Shown here: positions 8,604-16,843 of the stretch, piece by piece | How the letters are laid out: every line of letters begins with the position of its first letter | Numbering within the stretch: position 1 is the stretch's first letter | From: Planctomycetota bacterium | GTDB lineage: Bacteria; Planctomycetota; B15-G4 | DNA length: 64,000 nt | Reading direction: 5' to 3' | NCBI GenBank assembly: GCA_029259745.1 | Contig: JAJDEO010000024.1 | Coordinates: 1 to 64,000 of the forward strand | Made by a program: the position numbers and the translations under genes | The notes under the pieces: model-generated | Told to the model about the DNA's origin: nothing | The model's database searches: none | The model's input: only the letters and a program-made list of their open reading frames with translations

Positions 8604-10007
8604 TCAATCCGAGACGTCGGCGCTCCGCCAGCCGCCGCCAAGCGCTGCGTAGAGGTCGACGAGGCGCACGAGGGCGTCACGCTCCGCGAGGATGCGCTCG
8701 CGCTCGAGACCGAGCCGCTGGTTGCGTGCCTCGGTGACGTCGAGAAAGTCGACGACGCCGGCGCTGTAACGATCGAGTGACAGATCTTCGGTGTCCCGCG
8801 CGGCGACCTCGGCGCGCCCCAGCGCGGCGGCGCGGTCTTCGGCGACGAGGCGCTGCGCGGACGCCGTCTCGACCTCCGCGATCGCCGCCGTGAGCGTGCG
8901 ACGCAGGTCGTTGAGGGCCACGCGCTCGTCGCTCTCGGCGAGGGCCACGCTGGCGTCGATGCGCCCGCCGTCGAGGATCGGAACGCTGAGGCTCGGGCCG
9001 ACGCGTAGGACGTAAGCGTCGGTGTTCACGATGTCTCCGGTGTTGCGACCCTGCAGGCCGAGCGATCCGCTGATCGAGACGCGCGGGTAACGTTCCGCTT
9101 CGGCCGCGCCCGTGCGAGCTGTCGCGGCCGCCAGCCTGCGCTCGGCGCCTCGCACATCGGGGCGGCGGGTGAGCAAGTCGGCGGGGACGCCGAGCGCGGG
9201 GACGATGTCGCGTCGCGGCAAGGGGCGTGTACCCACGTCGAGCGTGTGGGCTGGGACGGCGAGCAGCTCGGCGAGCGCGAGCTCAGCCTCGCGCCGGTCG
9301 CCGGCAAGCTGCGCGAGGAGCGCGCGCGTCGACTCGAGCGTGCGGCGGGCGCGCGAGACGGCGAGTTCGTCGGCAAACCCCGCACGCGCGCGCGACTCGG
9401 TGATCGCCACGACGTCCGTATCGGCCTCCACCGTGTTGCCGACCACGGCCAGCTGTGCGTCGAGCGAGCGGATGTCCATCACCGTGCGCGCAACCTCGGC
9501 GGCCAGGGCGACGCGCGCGGCGCGGTAGTCTTCCACGGCAACGTCGATCTCGGCATCGGCAGCCTGCACGAGGCGTTCCACGCGTCCCCACAAGTCGAGT
9601 TCCCAACCGGCGACGACGCCCATCGAGTAGATGTCGGTTTTCGCGCCGGCCGGTGTACCGCCGAGCGACAGGCCTTCATCGCCCGTGCCGACGCGCTCAT
9701 ACCCGAGCTCGCCGTCGAGCGTTGGCAGACGCGCCGCGTCCTCGATCCCGCGCCGGGCGCGCGCTGCGATGAGACGCTCGCGCGCGTCGACGATGTCGAA
9801 GCCGTTCGTGAGCGCCGTGTCGATCAGCGCCACGAGTTCCTCGTCGCCGAGCTGACGCCACCACTCGCTCAACTCGGTGGCGTCCGTGGCTGATGCGCCG
9901 AATGCAGCGGGCACCCACGACTCCAGTGCAGGGCGCTGATAGTCGTCACCAACCGTGCAAGCGCCCAACGCGAAAGCGAGGCATGTGACCGCGGGCGCGA
10001 GCTTCAC
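8604..10007 (-). CDS. Outer-membrane efflux lipoprotein (TolC/OprM/NodT type)
   Basis: 467 residues. The signal peptide ends in a lipobox (LGAC, Cys at about 17), so it is an acylated outer-membrane factor. The sequence shows two internally related halves of long helices rich in ARRTLESTRALLAQL-like heptads, and the conserved LGVPADLLTRRPDVRGAERRLAAA signature of the NodT/OprM family. It forms the outer-membrane exit duct of a tripartite pump. It is the last gene of the operon tetR-permease-ATPase-adaptor-OMF and overlaps the adaptor stop by 4 bp (ATGA). Confidence 0.95.
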   Translation of the reverse strand: MKLAPAVTCLAFALGACTVGDDYQRPALESWVPAAFGASATDATELSEWWRQLGDEELVALIDTALTNGFDIVDARERLIAARARRGIEDAARLPTLDGELGYERVGTGDEGLSLGGTPAGAKTDIYSMGVVAGWELDLWGRVERLVQAADAEIDVAVEDYRAARVALAAEVARTVMDIRSLDAQLAVVGNTVEADTDVVAITESRARAGFADELAVSRARRTLESTRALLAQLAGDRREAELALAELLAVPAHTLDVGTRPLPRRDIVPALGVPADLLTRRPDVRGAERRLAAATARTGAAEAERYPRVSISGSLGLQGRNTGDIVNTDAYVLRVGPSLSVPILDGGRIDASVALAESDERVALNDLRRTLTAAIAEVETASAQRLVAEDRAAALGRAEVAARDTEDLSLDRYSAGVVDFLDVTEARNQRLGLERERILAERDALVRLVDLYAALGGGWRSADVSD

Positions 10008-11170
10008 GGCGCATCTCCGGTGGTTTCGATGTAGACATCGAACTGACGGCCGAAGCCGACGACGTGGTCGACATCGCCGAAGCGATAGACGACCTGCAAG
10101 ACGCGCATGTCGATCAGCTCGCTCGTACGCCCCGCGAGGTTCGTCTTCGGGACGATGAGCGGCTCGACGAGGACGACGTCCAGCTCGTGACGACGCGTCG
10201 CGTCGCCGCGCGGTGAGGCCCAGGCCCGCGCGCCGGTCGTGAAGCGCGGGATGTCGACCTCGTCGATCTCGACGCGCAGATGCACGCCGCCGGTGCGCCC
10301 GAGAACCACGAGCCCTTCGGACAGGCTCGCGGCCGGCGCGAACTCACCGGGGCGAACGTTGACACGCAGCACCTCGGCGTCGACCGGCGCACGCACCGAC
10401 AGCAGCTCGCGATCGACGCGACTGCGGTCGAGTTCACGCTCGGCGAGCTCGACGCGCTGGATCGCGGCGCGCAGGTCAGGTCCGTCTGCGCCGTCATCGG
10501 CAACGAGCAGCGCGCGCTGCGCGGACGCCTCGGCGAGCTGTGCACGCGCCTCCGCGACGCTCGCCTGAGCATCGGCGAGCTGTGCTTCGGCCGCGAGCAC
10601 GGCGAAGCGCCGACGATCGACCTCCTCGGCCGAGATCGCGCGCGGGTCGTCGACCGACTCGGCGATGCGGAGCTGGTTGATGCGATCGTCGCGCATGGCT
10701 TCGAGCTCGCGCACGCGCGCCTGCGCCGCAGCCACACCGGCCCGCGCCGACGCCACGGCGGCCTCGCGCACCGGCACCTGCCCGCGCAATGCGTCGACAT
10801 CCGACTGCGCGACGCGCGACTCGCTCTCGCGAAGCGCCACGTCGCTCTCGACACGTCGGTTGTCGACCGTGAAAAGCACGTCACCGGCAGCCACGACCTG
10901 GCCGGCCGCGACGTCCACAGACGTGATGATGCCCGCCACGTGCGCGCCGATCTCGATCGATTCGCCCGGCGGCTCGCTGACGCCCACCGCGCCCACGAAG
11001 TCGGCCGATGCCAGCCCCGCGACCTCCGTCGGTGCCGTGGTCGGCTGGCGCGGCGGCGACTCCTCGGGCGTGATTGGGCGGTTCTGGTAGACGAGCCCCG
11101 CGCCGCCGATCAGCGCGACAAGACCGATTGTGGGAAGACCCCAGGTGAGGAGCTTCGAACGTCCCGTCAT
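10004..11170 (-). CDS. HlyD/DevB-type periplasmic adaptor (membrane fusion protein)
   Basis: 388 residues. One N-terminal membrane helix (WGLPTIGLVALIGGAGLVY) is followed by a split biotinyl-lipoyl-like domain (IGAHVAGIITSVDVAAGQVVAAGD), a long coiled-coil hairpin of about residues 110-235, and a beta-barrel part (VRAPVDAEVLRVNVRPGE). This is the standard layout of adaptors that bridge an inner-membrane ABC transporter and a TolC-like duct. It overlaps both neighbours by 4 bp. Clustering with an FtsX-type permease fits DevBCA- or MacAB-like export of lipids, glycolipids or drugs; the substrate is not readable. Confidence 0.93.
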   Translation of the reverse strand: MTGRSKLLTWGLPTIGLVALIGGAGLVYQNRPITPEESPPRQPTTAPTEVAGLASADFVGAVGVSEPPGESIEIGAHVAGIITSVDVAAGQVVAAGDVLFTVDNRRVESDVALRESESRVAQSDVDALRGQVPVREAAVASARAGVAAAQARVRELEAMRDDRINQLRIAESVDDPRAISAEEVDRRRFAVLAAEAQLADAQASVAEARAQLAEASAQRALLVADDGADGPDLRAAIQRVELAERELDRSRVDRELLSVRAPVDAEVLRVNVRPGEFAPAASLSEGLVVLGRTGGVHLRVEIDEVDIPRFTTGARAWASPRGDATRRHELDVVLVEPLIVPKTNLAGRTSELIDMRVLQVVYRFGDVDHVVGFGRQFDVYIETTGDAP

Positions 11171-11892
11171 GGTGCGTCCTCTCGTGATGAGTCGGGTGAC
11201 TCGATGTGCGTGATCACGCCGTCCGCCATGTGATGGATGCGGTCGGCGAAGTCGAAGATGCGGTTGTCGTGCGTGACGATGATCACGGAGCGGTCGCCCG
11301 CCAGCGCGGCGTCGCGCAGCAGGCCCATCACCGTGTTGCCCGTTGCGGCGTCGAGCGAGGCCGTCGGCTCGTCGCAGATGAGGATGCGCGGCGAGTGGAC
11401 GAGCGCACGCGCGATGGCGACGCGCTGTTGTTGTCCACCCGAAAGCTGTGCGGGCATCTTGTGGACCTGGTCGCCCATGCCGAGCGACTCCAGCATCTCG
11501 CGCGCCGAGGTCTCGGCGGCCTTCACCGATTCGCCGCGCGCGACGAGTGGGATCGACGCGTTCTCGGTGGCCGACAGGGCGGGCAGGAGATTGAACTGCT
11601 GGAAGATGAAGCCGAGGTTCGCGAGACGGAAGTCGGCGAGCTTGCCCGACGAGAGCGCGCGCAGATCGTGGCCGAGGACGTCGACCTCGCCGTCGTCGCA
11701 GGACAGGATCGCGCCGAGCACGGAGATGAGCGTCGTCTTGCCGCAGCCCGACGGACCGACGAGGAACGTCATCTCGCCGGTGCGGGCGTCGAAGTCGGTG
11801 CCGCGTAGAACGTGCACGCGCGCCTCGCCTTCGCCGAACGACTTGTGGATGCCAGTGCAGCGCACGGCGAGTGTGTCGGTTGCGGTGGTCAT
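11167..11892 (-). CDS. ABC transporter ATP-binding subunit (MacB/LolD/DevA type)
   Basis: 241 residues, a complete nucleotide-binding domain. Walker A GPSGCGKT is at residues 46-53, the Q-loop is in IFQQFNLLPALSATEN, the signature is QLSGGQQQRVAIARAL, Walker B is ILICDEPTASLD, and the switch His is in IVTHD. It powers the FtsX-type permease encoded 4 bp upstream and is coupled by a 4-bp overlap to the adaptor gene. The sequence groups with the o228/LolD-type ATPases that drive mechanotransmission rather than classical transmembrane transport; that is family knowledge. Confidence 0.95.
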   Translation of the reverse strand: MTTATDTLAVRCTGIHKSFGEGEARVHVLRGTDFDARTGEMTFLVGPSGCGKTTLISVLGAILSCDDGEVDVLGHDLRALSSGKLADFRLANLGFIFQQFNLLPALSATENASIPLVARGESVKAAETSAREMLESLGMGDQVHKMPAQLSGGQQQRVAIARALVHSPRILICDEPTASLDAATGNTVMGLLRDAALAGDRSVIIVTHDNRIFDFADRIHHMADGVITHIESPDSSREDAP

Positions 11893-11896
11893 GTCA

Positions 11897-13039
11897 TCAA
11901 CCTCGGAACACCGTGGCGGGGTCGACCGTGAGTACGCGGCGCATGCTGATCAGCGTCGACAAGATCACGATCACGGCGGCCAGGATCGCGACGCCGACGG
12001 CGACCTCCGGCAGCAGGTAGAACCCGCGCAGGGCGTCCGACTTCTTCGGCACCGTGGAGAAGAACAGCGCCGCGATGCCGAGACCGATGCCGTAGCCGAT
12101 GACACCCACGAACGCGGCCTGCCCGAGTGTCATGAAGAGCAGCTTCACGTTGCGTACGCCGATCGCCTTGAGCGCCGCGTACTGCTTGATGTTCTCCATG
12201 ACGAACTGGTTGAACGTCAGCCCGACGATGGCCACACCGATGATCGCGCCGAGGATCACGACCGTGCCGAAGCTCACCGGGATGCCCGTGTTCGCGAGCA
12301 CGTACATGATCGACTCCCTGCGCAGTTGCTGCGAGGTCACCGACTTGAGACCCGTGCGTGCGGCGATGCGCTCGGCGACGACCTCCGGCGGCGTGCCGTC
12401 GGCGGACTTCGCGAGGATGAAGCTGAGCTGGTTGCGACCGTTGTTCGTGTACTGCGTGGCGAGGCTGTAGCGCGTGTAGATCGTGAGGTTGGCCGCGAAG
12501 GCCGGCGCGGCGTCGACGATGGCGACGATCTTGGCGCGGCTGTCGTTGAGTTCGAGTTCACGGCCGACGTCGAGCTCTTCGCCGGGGAAGAGCAGGCGGA
12601 AGCCGGCCGGGTTGACGGCAATGGCGTCCGGCTCCGCGAGGTCGTCGATCGAGCCGACCACGAAGGCGTCGGGCACGCCGACGAGCGACGCATCGTCGAT
12701 GCCGAGGATGATCGCGTTCTCGAGCATGCCCTGGTGCGTGCGCACCTGCACGGTGGCCTTGAAGAACGGAACGGCCCAGGCCACGCCTTCGACGCCGCGC
12801 ACTCGCGGCAGCTCGAGAGCGCGCAGCGGGTACGGCACGTCGATCGTCTTGACGCTCGGGTCCATCACCCAGATGTCGGCCTCGCGGACGTCGTTGACGA
12901 CACTCGACGCGCGACCGAGGAGCCCGAAGAAGATCGACATCTGCTGGCAGACGAGCAGCGTCGAGAAGGCAACGCCGAAGACGAGGCCGAGGCACTTCGT
13001 CTTGTCGCCAAGCAGCATGCGTAGTGCGACGCGGTACAT
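11897..13039 (-). CDS. FtsX-family ABC permease (DevC-like)
   Basis: 380 residues starting MYRVALRMLLGDKTKCLG. The first membrane helix (about 15-40) is followed by a large periplasmic domain of about 230 residues (SSVVNDVREADIWVMDPSVK onward) and three C-terminal helices separated by VMENIKQYAALKAIGV, the cytoplasmic coupling region typical of MacB/FtsX permeases. An open frame continues far upstream, but this ATG overlaps the tetR stop in an ATGA and the upstream translation is low-complexity antisense to tetR, so the short start is preferred. Inner-membrane subunit of the pump. Confidence 0.92.
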   Translation of the reverse strand: MYRVALRMLLGDKTKCLGLVFGVAFSTLLVCQQMSIFFGLLGRASSVVNDVREADIWVMDPSVKTIDVPYPLRALELPRVRGVEGVAWAVPFFKATVQVRTHQGMLENAIILGIDDASLVGVPDAFVVGSIDDLAEPDAIAVNPAGFRLLFPGEELDVGRELELNDSRAKIVAIVDAAPAFAANLTIYTRYSLATQYTNNGRNQLSFILAKSADGTPPEVVAERIAARTGLKSVTSQQLRRESIMYVLANTGIPVSFGTVVILGAIIGVAIVGLTFNQFVMENIKQYAALKAIGVRNVKLLFMTLGQAAFVGVIGYGIGLGIAALFFSTVPKKSDALRGFYLLPEVAVGVAILAAVIVILSTLISMRRVLTVDPATVFRG

Positions 13040-13704
13040 CAGTCGTCCCCTCGGGTCGCGAAGCCCTCGAGGCCGCCGAGCGCGAAGGTCGCGAGCGTGC
13101 GGGCGAGGTGGTTGATGCCGCGCTTGCTGTCGGGCGGCGGGAAGCCGAGGCGCGTCAGGATCTCGCGCGAGTGGTTCGGATTGACGCAGAGGGCGATGAC
13201 GCCGTTGGTCAGGTCGTCGAGGCGACGCTCGGACACGGAACGGTTGACGATCGCGCGCACGATGGCGCGCAGCTCGGTGCGGATCGGCCCCGCGCAGTGC
13301 TCGACGAAGATGTCGAGCGCAGACTCGGTGGGCGCCACGGTCTCGTGGGCGAGCAGCTGCCCGGCCCAGGGGTGCTCGGCGTGCTGGGTGAGCACGAGCC
13401 GCATGAACCAGCCCATGAAGTCGACCAGCGCCTCGCGCGGGCTGTCCGCGTCGACGAGCTGCGGCATCGGCTCGGACGCCAGCATCTGCGAGGCCGCCTC
13501 GCGCCAGACGGCCTGGTACAGCTCGCCCTTCGACCCGAAGTGGTACTTCACGGCCGAGACATTCGCCCCGGCCGCGTCGCAAATCGCCCGAACGGATGCA
13601 TCCCGGAACCCGGACTGCGCGAAGACCTCCCCGGCAGCCGCGATCAGCCGCCGGGCCGTGTCGTCTCCGGACGCCTCCTCGAGTTCCTCGTCGTCGGATG
13701 CCAT
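13039..13704 (-). CDS. TetR-family repressor of the efflux operon (CecR-like)
   Basis: 221 residues from the ATG at 13704. The N-terminal helix-turn-helix is clear (ARRLIAAAGEVFAQSGFRDASVRAICDAAGANVSAVKYHFGSK; helix 3 is VSAVKYHF). The C-terminal ligand domain, with FMRLVLTQHAEHPWAGQLLAHE and IVNRSVSERRLDDL, resembles the CecR/YbiH C-terminal family. It heads the efflux operon (ATGA overlap with the permease) and lies just downstream of a 32-bp palindrome, so it almost certainly represses its own operon. The start is chosen because a further upstream ATG would put the operator inside the coding sequence and add unrelated residues. GAGGTGG before the ATG can serve as ribosome binding site. Confidence 0.9.
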   Translation of the reverse strand: MASDDEELEEASGDDTARRLIAAAGEVFAQSGFRDASVRAICDAAGANVSAVKYHFGSKGELYQAVWREAASQMLASEPMPQLVDADSPREALVDFMGWFMRLVLTQHAEHPWAGQLLAHETVAPTESALDIFVEHCAGPIRTELRAIVRAIVNRSVSERRLDDLTNGVIALCVNPNHSREILTRLGFPPPDSKRGINHLARTLATFALGGLEGFATRGDD

Positions 13705-13720
13705 ACCCACCTCACCGAGA

Positions 13721-13752
13721 TTCAAACGTCCGTTTACAAACGCGCGTTTGAA
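13721..13752 (-). promoter_or_regulatory. Palindromic TetR operator of the efflux operon
   Basis: A 32-bp near-perfect palindrome with outer arms TTCAAACG and CGTTTGAA and inner arms CGTTT-AC-AAACG. It sits 17 bp upstream of the tetR start. Dyad symmetry around AAACG/CGTTT half-sites directly before an autogenously placed tetR gene is the typical layout of a TetR-family operator. That the local TetR binds here is inferred from position. Confidence 0.8.
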
Positions 13753-13873
13753 ACCTAGCGAGAGATCGGGAGCCGTCCAGCCCGTCTCCAAAAAATCGCG
13801 AACCAGTGCCCCACTGCCCACGACCCACACCTTGCGCCCAACGCCCGTCTTTGCGACCTTCTCGCCAGACCAA

Positions 13874-13948
<75 letters not shown>

Positions 13949-13952
13949 GTCA

Positions 13953-14345
13953 TACTCCTCGCGCGATGCCGCATATCGTCGCAGAAACGGCCTTCAAGGT
14001 CTCGTGCCCGCGACCGCACGACAGTTGCGCGTTGATCTCCGGTGTATCAGTCGCGGCGAGCCACTTGCTCCGCCGCGAGATCGTCGTGTGATTGGGCACG
14101 TCCGACTCGACCTCCATCAGAGCGAAGAGCGAACGCACGGAGCCCGCCGTCTGGCGTAGCGGGAGGTGGAACACAAGGCGGAGCATCAAAGACGTCTCGA
14201 TCGCCAGTTCGGAGAACTTGGGCTGCACGCCGGGTCATGCCGTCCGGCTATTCACGCCAGGCATCGATCACTTCGCGTGACAGCAGGACGGTCGCCTCGC
14301 TCGACGAGCCCACGGCCGAATGCTCCGCGCCGGATGACTGTGCCG
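13953..14345 (-). pseudogene. IS5-family (IS903-group) transposase remnant, N-terminal part
   Basis: On the minus strand the pieces GLVERGD, then ATVLLSREVIDAWRE in another frame, then QPKFSELAIETSLMLRLVFH and LPLRQTAGSVRSLFALM in a third frame line up in order with the start of IS903-type transposases (RGDLTVWLDESAIAAW; DMAITTVLMIKRVF). At least two frameshifts and an internal stop break it. The catalytic DDE core is missing: the reading frame ends next to tRNA-Gly. It cannot be active. No clear terminal inverted repeat was found on its 5' side. Confidence 0.8.
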
Positions 14346-14534
14346 TTGCGGCTAGCAGCCACGATGTGCACAGGCACATCCGCAGTAGATCCTCGTGAGA
14401 AGTTCGGGTTCAAGGCGGGGGCACTCCTGCGTTGGCGGGGGCGACGTTCTCGAATCGCTGCGTGCGCCTTCACGCGTTGCCTGAGCTGTGCGAACGCACG
14501 CCGGAACGTGGCGACGTGCTTGGACGATGGCAAC

Positions 14535-14702
14535 GCGTCGCGCGCCGGGACGATCGTGGGAGTCGAGATCGGTCATCCTGACGTCGAGGGTGCCCGTACG
14601 GCATGGCGCGCGCTCGCGGTCGATGTCGAGGTTGCAAGTGCGCCGCGCCCGTCGTTGCGCGTCTCGATCGAAAACGGTCGAGAAAACGTCGTCCTGCTGT
14701 AA
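14535..14702 (+). pseudogene. Possible C-terminal remnant of a glyoxalase-like (VOC) domain protein
   Basis: A plus-strand frame ending in TAA reads GTIVGVEIGHPDVEGARTAW, then RALAVDVEVASAPRPSLRVS, then IENGRENVVLL. The pattern G-V-E-I-x-H-P-D-x-x-x-x-x-x-x-W-R-A-L-x-x-D-V-x-V followed by P-x-L-R-x-x-I-x-x-x-x-x-V-V-L resembles the C-terminal half of glyoxalase-like domain proteins. Nothing upstream in any frame looks like the first half, so it would be a truncated relic. The match is from memory of the family and short, so this is tentative. Confidence 0.4.
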
Positions 14703-14824
14703 CGCGCTGCCGCGCACGCCGATTCCTCTTGATTCGACGAGTCTGCGCTCATCAAGAGTCCGGCCGCTCCACAGCAGCATGTGGACGAGCTTTCGATCAG
14801 CGCCGTGCCCGCCGGAGTCGAAAA

Positions 14825-14869
14825 CGCCCAGATCTCAAGCGAATCACTGGTTTTCGCTGAGATCTGGCG
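14825..14869. other. Long hairpin upstream of the 14938 gene
   Basis: The inverted repeat CCAGATCTCAAGCGAA and TTCGCTGAGATCTGG, with flanking CGC/GCG, forms a stem of about 15 bp with single-base bulges and a loop of about 9 nt. It lies 70 bp before the start of the secreted protein gene. It could terminate upstream transcription, mark an IS edge, or be a leader structure; no T-tract follows it. Confidence 0.45.
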
Positions 14870-14937
14870 GTGCCGAGTTCGGCTCCTGCGTCCGGCGTCT
14901 CGTCGACGGACGAAGTCCCTCAATCCTGAGTCACACG

Positions 14938-16356
14938 ATGACAACCTTCCGCACACTCCTGCTCGCAACGGCACTCGTTCTGGTGTCGCCCCCCGAAGCC
15001 GATGCCCAGACCGGCCCCTTCTCGCATGACGAGATGCTGGTCGCGACCGTCCCCTTCGGTGACTCGTTCCAAACGCTGTTTCGCATCGATCCGGCAACGG
15101 GACTCGGGGCGCCTTTGGTGACCGACATCTTCCCAAACTACAGCGGTGCCGACTGGATGGAGTACGACGCGTATCGCGATGCGGTCGTGGCGTTCTTCGC
15201 GTGGGAACCCACCGGTGTCTTCCAGCCGCGCCTCTTCGCGATCAGCGCGGACGGGTCGATGCTCGACCTAGGGTTCAGCAGCCCAGCGGATCGAATTACG
15301 GGCCTCGCGCCGACGGGCGACGGGCGCATATACCTCTACAAGAAGCTCACGGGCCTGCATGTGCTCGACGCCATGAACGTCCTCCACCCGGTTCTCGATC
15401 ACAACGGTGTGCACTTCGACATGCTGTTCGATCAAGTGCACTACGACGCCGCGTCGAACAGCCTCATCGCCGCGTCGTCGCAGACGCAGCAACAGTCACC
15501 TTGCTTCGAGGCCGGCCATGTCGTCGTGCACCGACTTCCGCTCACGCCGAACGGGATGGCTCTCTCGGGGCCGATCACGTGCTCGAAGTTCGACGTCAAC
15601 GCCGCGGCCTACAGCATGGGACTCGACCCGCTTCCGAACGGCGACTTGCTGTGGACGCTCGCGGGGTCGTCAAACATCGGCGATGAACTCATGCTGCGTG
15701 TGTCACTGCCGTCGCTCTCGCTCTCCGTTTGGGGTTTGACCTCGCTGTACGCGATGGACGGCGGAGTGTGGAACGACGCGCTGGGACGTGTGATCTTGCT
15801 TGACGACATCTCGAACGAACTGCGGGCCTTCTTCGCGGGGCAAACCGGCGGCGGTTCGTCCTTGCCCGTGAACGTCCCTGTTGGCACTGGATCGACGGGC
15901 AACAGCACGACGAACATCATGGCCGACATCGAGCTCTCGCCGACGGCGTGCACAGGGTCGGTGGTTGCGTTCGGTGAGCGCCTCGAAGGCACGGGCGGAT
16001 TCGAACCGAAGCTCGGCGTGGCTGGTTGCCCGACGATCGCTGGCAACGTGACGTTCGTTGTCTCCGAAGCGCTTGGGCAGACAGGTGGCATGCTCGCGAT
16101 CGGGGCTGACACCGCGGCCTTCCCGCTCATCGGCGGGACGTTCTACGTGCTGCCGCCGTTCCTCGTGCAGTTGCCGCTCGTGATGGGTGGCGCAGCGGGT
16201 GTTGCGGGTGACGGCGCGTCTGTCCTGCCCCTCCCCACTCCGCCGAACGGTAACCTTGTTGGCGTTCCATTCTACGCCCAGGCCGGCCTCGCCGACGCCG
16301 GCGCCGTGAGCGGGTTCTCGCTGACGAACGCCGTGAAGTTCACACTCGGCAACTAG
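14938..16356 (+). CDS. Secreted beta-propeller-like protein with shared C-terminal domain
   Basis: 472 residues. The signal peptide TTFRTLLLATALVLVSPPEADAQ is clear and fixes the start at 14938; the open frame runs further upstream but without sensible sequence. Residues about 25-320 show repeated short beta-strand segments (LFRIDPATGLGAPLV, RLFAISADGSML, GRIYLYKKLTGLHVL) like propeller blades, with no catalytic motif recognised. From about residue 330 the GTGGFEPKLGVAGCPTIAG segment begins the domain shared with 6269 and 53117, ending AGAVSGFSLTNAVKFTLGN. The gene is flanked by IS903-group transposase fragments and its TAG stop lies at the edge of palindromic repeat B, so it may be accessory. 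Function unknown. Confidence 0.75.
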   Translation: MTTFRTLLLATALVLVSPPEADAQTGPFSHDEMLVATVPFGDSFQTLFRIDPATGLGAPLVTDIFPNYSGADWMEYDAYRDAVVAFFAWEPTGVFQPRLFAISADGSMLDLGFSSPADRITGLAPTGDGRIYLYKKLTGLHVLDAMNVLHPVLDHNGVHFDMLFDQVHYDAASNSLIAASSQTQQQSPCFEAGHVVVHRLPLTPNGMALSGPITCSKFDVNAAAYSMGLDPLPNGDLLWTLAGSSNIGDELMLRVSLPSLSLSVWGLTSLYAMDGGVWNDALGRVILLDDISNELRAFFAGQTGGGSSLPVNVPVGTGSTGNSTTNIMADIELSPTACTGSVVAFGERLEGTGGFEPKLGVAGCPTIAGNVTFVVSEALGQTGGMLAIGADTAAFPLIGGTFYVLPPFLVQLPLVMGGAAGVAGDGASVLPLPTPPNGNLVGVPFYAQAGLADAGAVSGFSLTNAVKFTLGN

Positions 16357-16516
16357 TGGTGTGTTAAAGAACAGCTCCGAGTGCGACGTGCGTGACCGAG
16401 TGTGCCTGTGCAGGTGTGGGAACGCAGGCAAATCGGTGGATTCGTCGAGGCTCCCGTGCTCGCACCGGCGCGCTCGGGTGCGTGCGCCGCGCCGGTTGAG
16501 TTCTTCAACGGGCTAG
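16353..16516 (+). repeat. Palindromic repeat family, copy B (long form)
   Basis: About 160 bp. It begins at the stop codon of the upstream gene (CTAGTGGTGTG, shared with 58043), continues with the left arm AAAGAACAGCTCCGAGTGCG and the core GTGGGAACGCAGGCAAATC, then GGATTCGTCGAGGCTCCCG, and ends with GAGTTCTTCAACGGGCTA. The outer arms are imperfect inverted repeats. It abuts the terminal repeat of an IS903-group remnant at 16516. Confidence 0.85.
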
Positions 16517-16755
16517 GCGTTGTCGCACGAATCGAAATGATGCGAGAGCCTCTCGTTGCTCGGACTCGTTCACGACTTGATCGCAACCGAGTTCGGTCGA
16601 CCAAGCACAGCCATCCGGTTCAGGATCGCGCAAGCGAGCCTCGTCTCGACCGCCTGCGTCTCGGACGTCCGATCACTGATGACTGTCTCGTATCGGAAGA
16701 AGGCGTTCTCGAACGTGGCACGCTCGATGCCTTCGTGCCCGGCGACCGGACGAGC
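16516..16755 (-). pseudogene. IS5-family (IS903-group) transposase remnant, C-terminal part with IS end
   Basis: On the minus strand the frame GHEGIERATFENAFFRYETV, then ISDRTSETQAVETRLACAIL, then NRMAVLGRPNSVAIKS ends at 16570-16572. It matches the end of IS903-type transposases (ETAMFRFKTLLG...LNKITLLGMPNSVRI). Upstream the frame is closed by stops, so the body is lost. About 55 bp past the stop lies GGCGTTGTCGCACGAATC (16516-16533, plus-strand reading), which resembles the IS903 terminal repeat GGCTTTGTTGAATAAATC. This marks the element's end directly against repeat B. Confidence 0.75.
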
Positions 16756-16779
16756 TCACGTCGAAACGGAAGCTCATCT

Positions 16780-16823
16780 CCCGACGGATGAACGAGCATG
16801 GCTCGCCTCGTTCATCCGTCGGG
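16780..16823. terminator. Perfect 17-bp hairpin after the FG-GAP gene
   Basis: CCCGACGGATGAACGAG and CTCGTTCATCCGTCGGG are perfect inverted repeats separated by 10 nt. The structure lies 20 bp beyond the stop of the minus-strand gene 16844-18562, the expected position for its transcription terminator or mRNA 3' end. No strong T-tract follows. Confidence 0.7.
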
Positions 16824-16843
16824 TGACTCACATGCTGCCGTGC

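Larger units (their letters stand above)
14346..14937. other. Gene-poor scarred region upstream of the 14938 gene
   Basis: About 590 bp with no intact gene. It holds a possible pseudogene tail (14535-14702) and a hairpin (14825-14869) listed separately. Long open frames exist on both strands but read as Arg/Ala/Ser-rich shadow sequence. Together with the transposase pieces at both ends it looks like a decayed insertion region. Confidence 0.5.

Noticed and set aside
13040..13582. Upstream extension of the FtsX permease frame
   Set aside because: It would lie entirely over tetR and reads as low-complexity Arg/Ala sequence; the ATG overlapping the tetR stop is a better start.
14488..14937. N-terminal extension of the 14938 gene
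   Set aside because: A clear signal peptide begins at 14938 and the upstream codons give Arg/Ser-rich sequence without homology.
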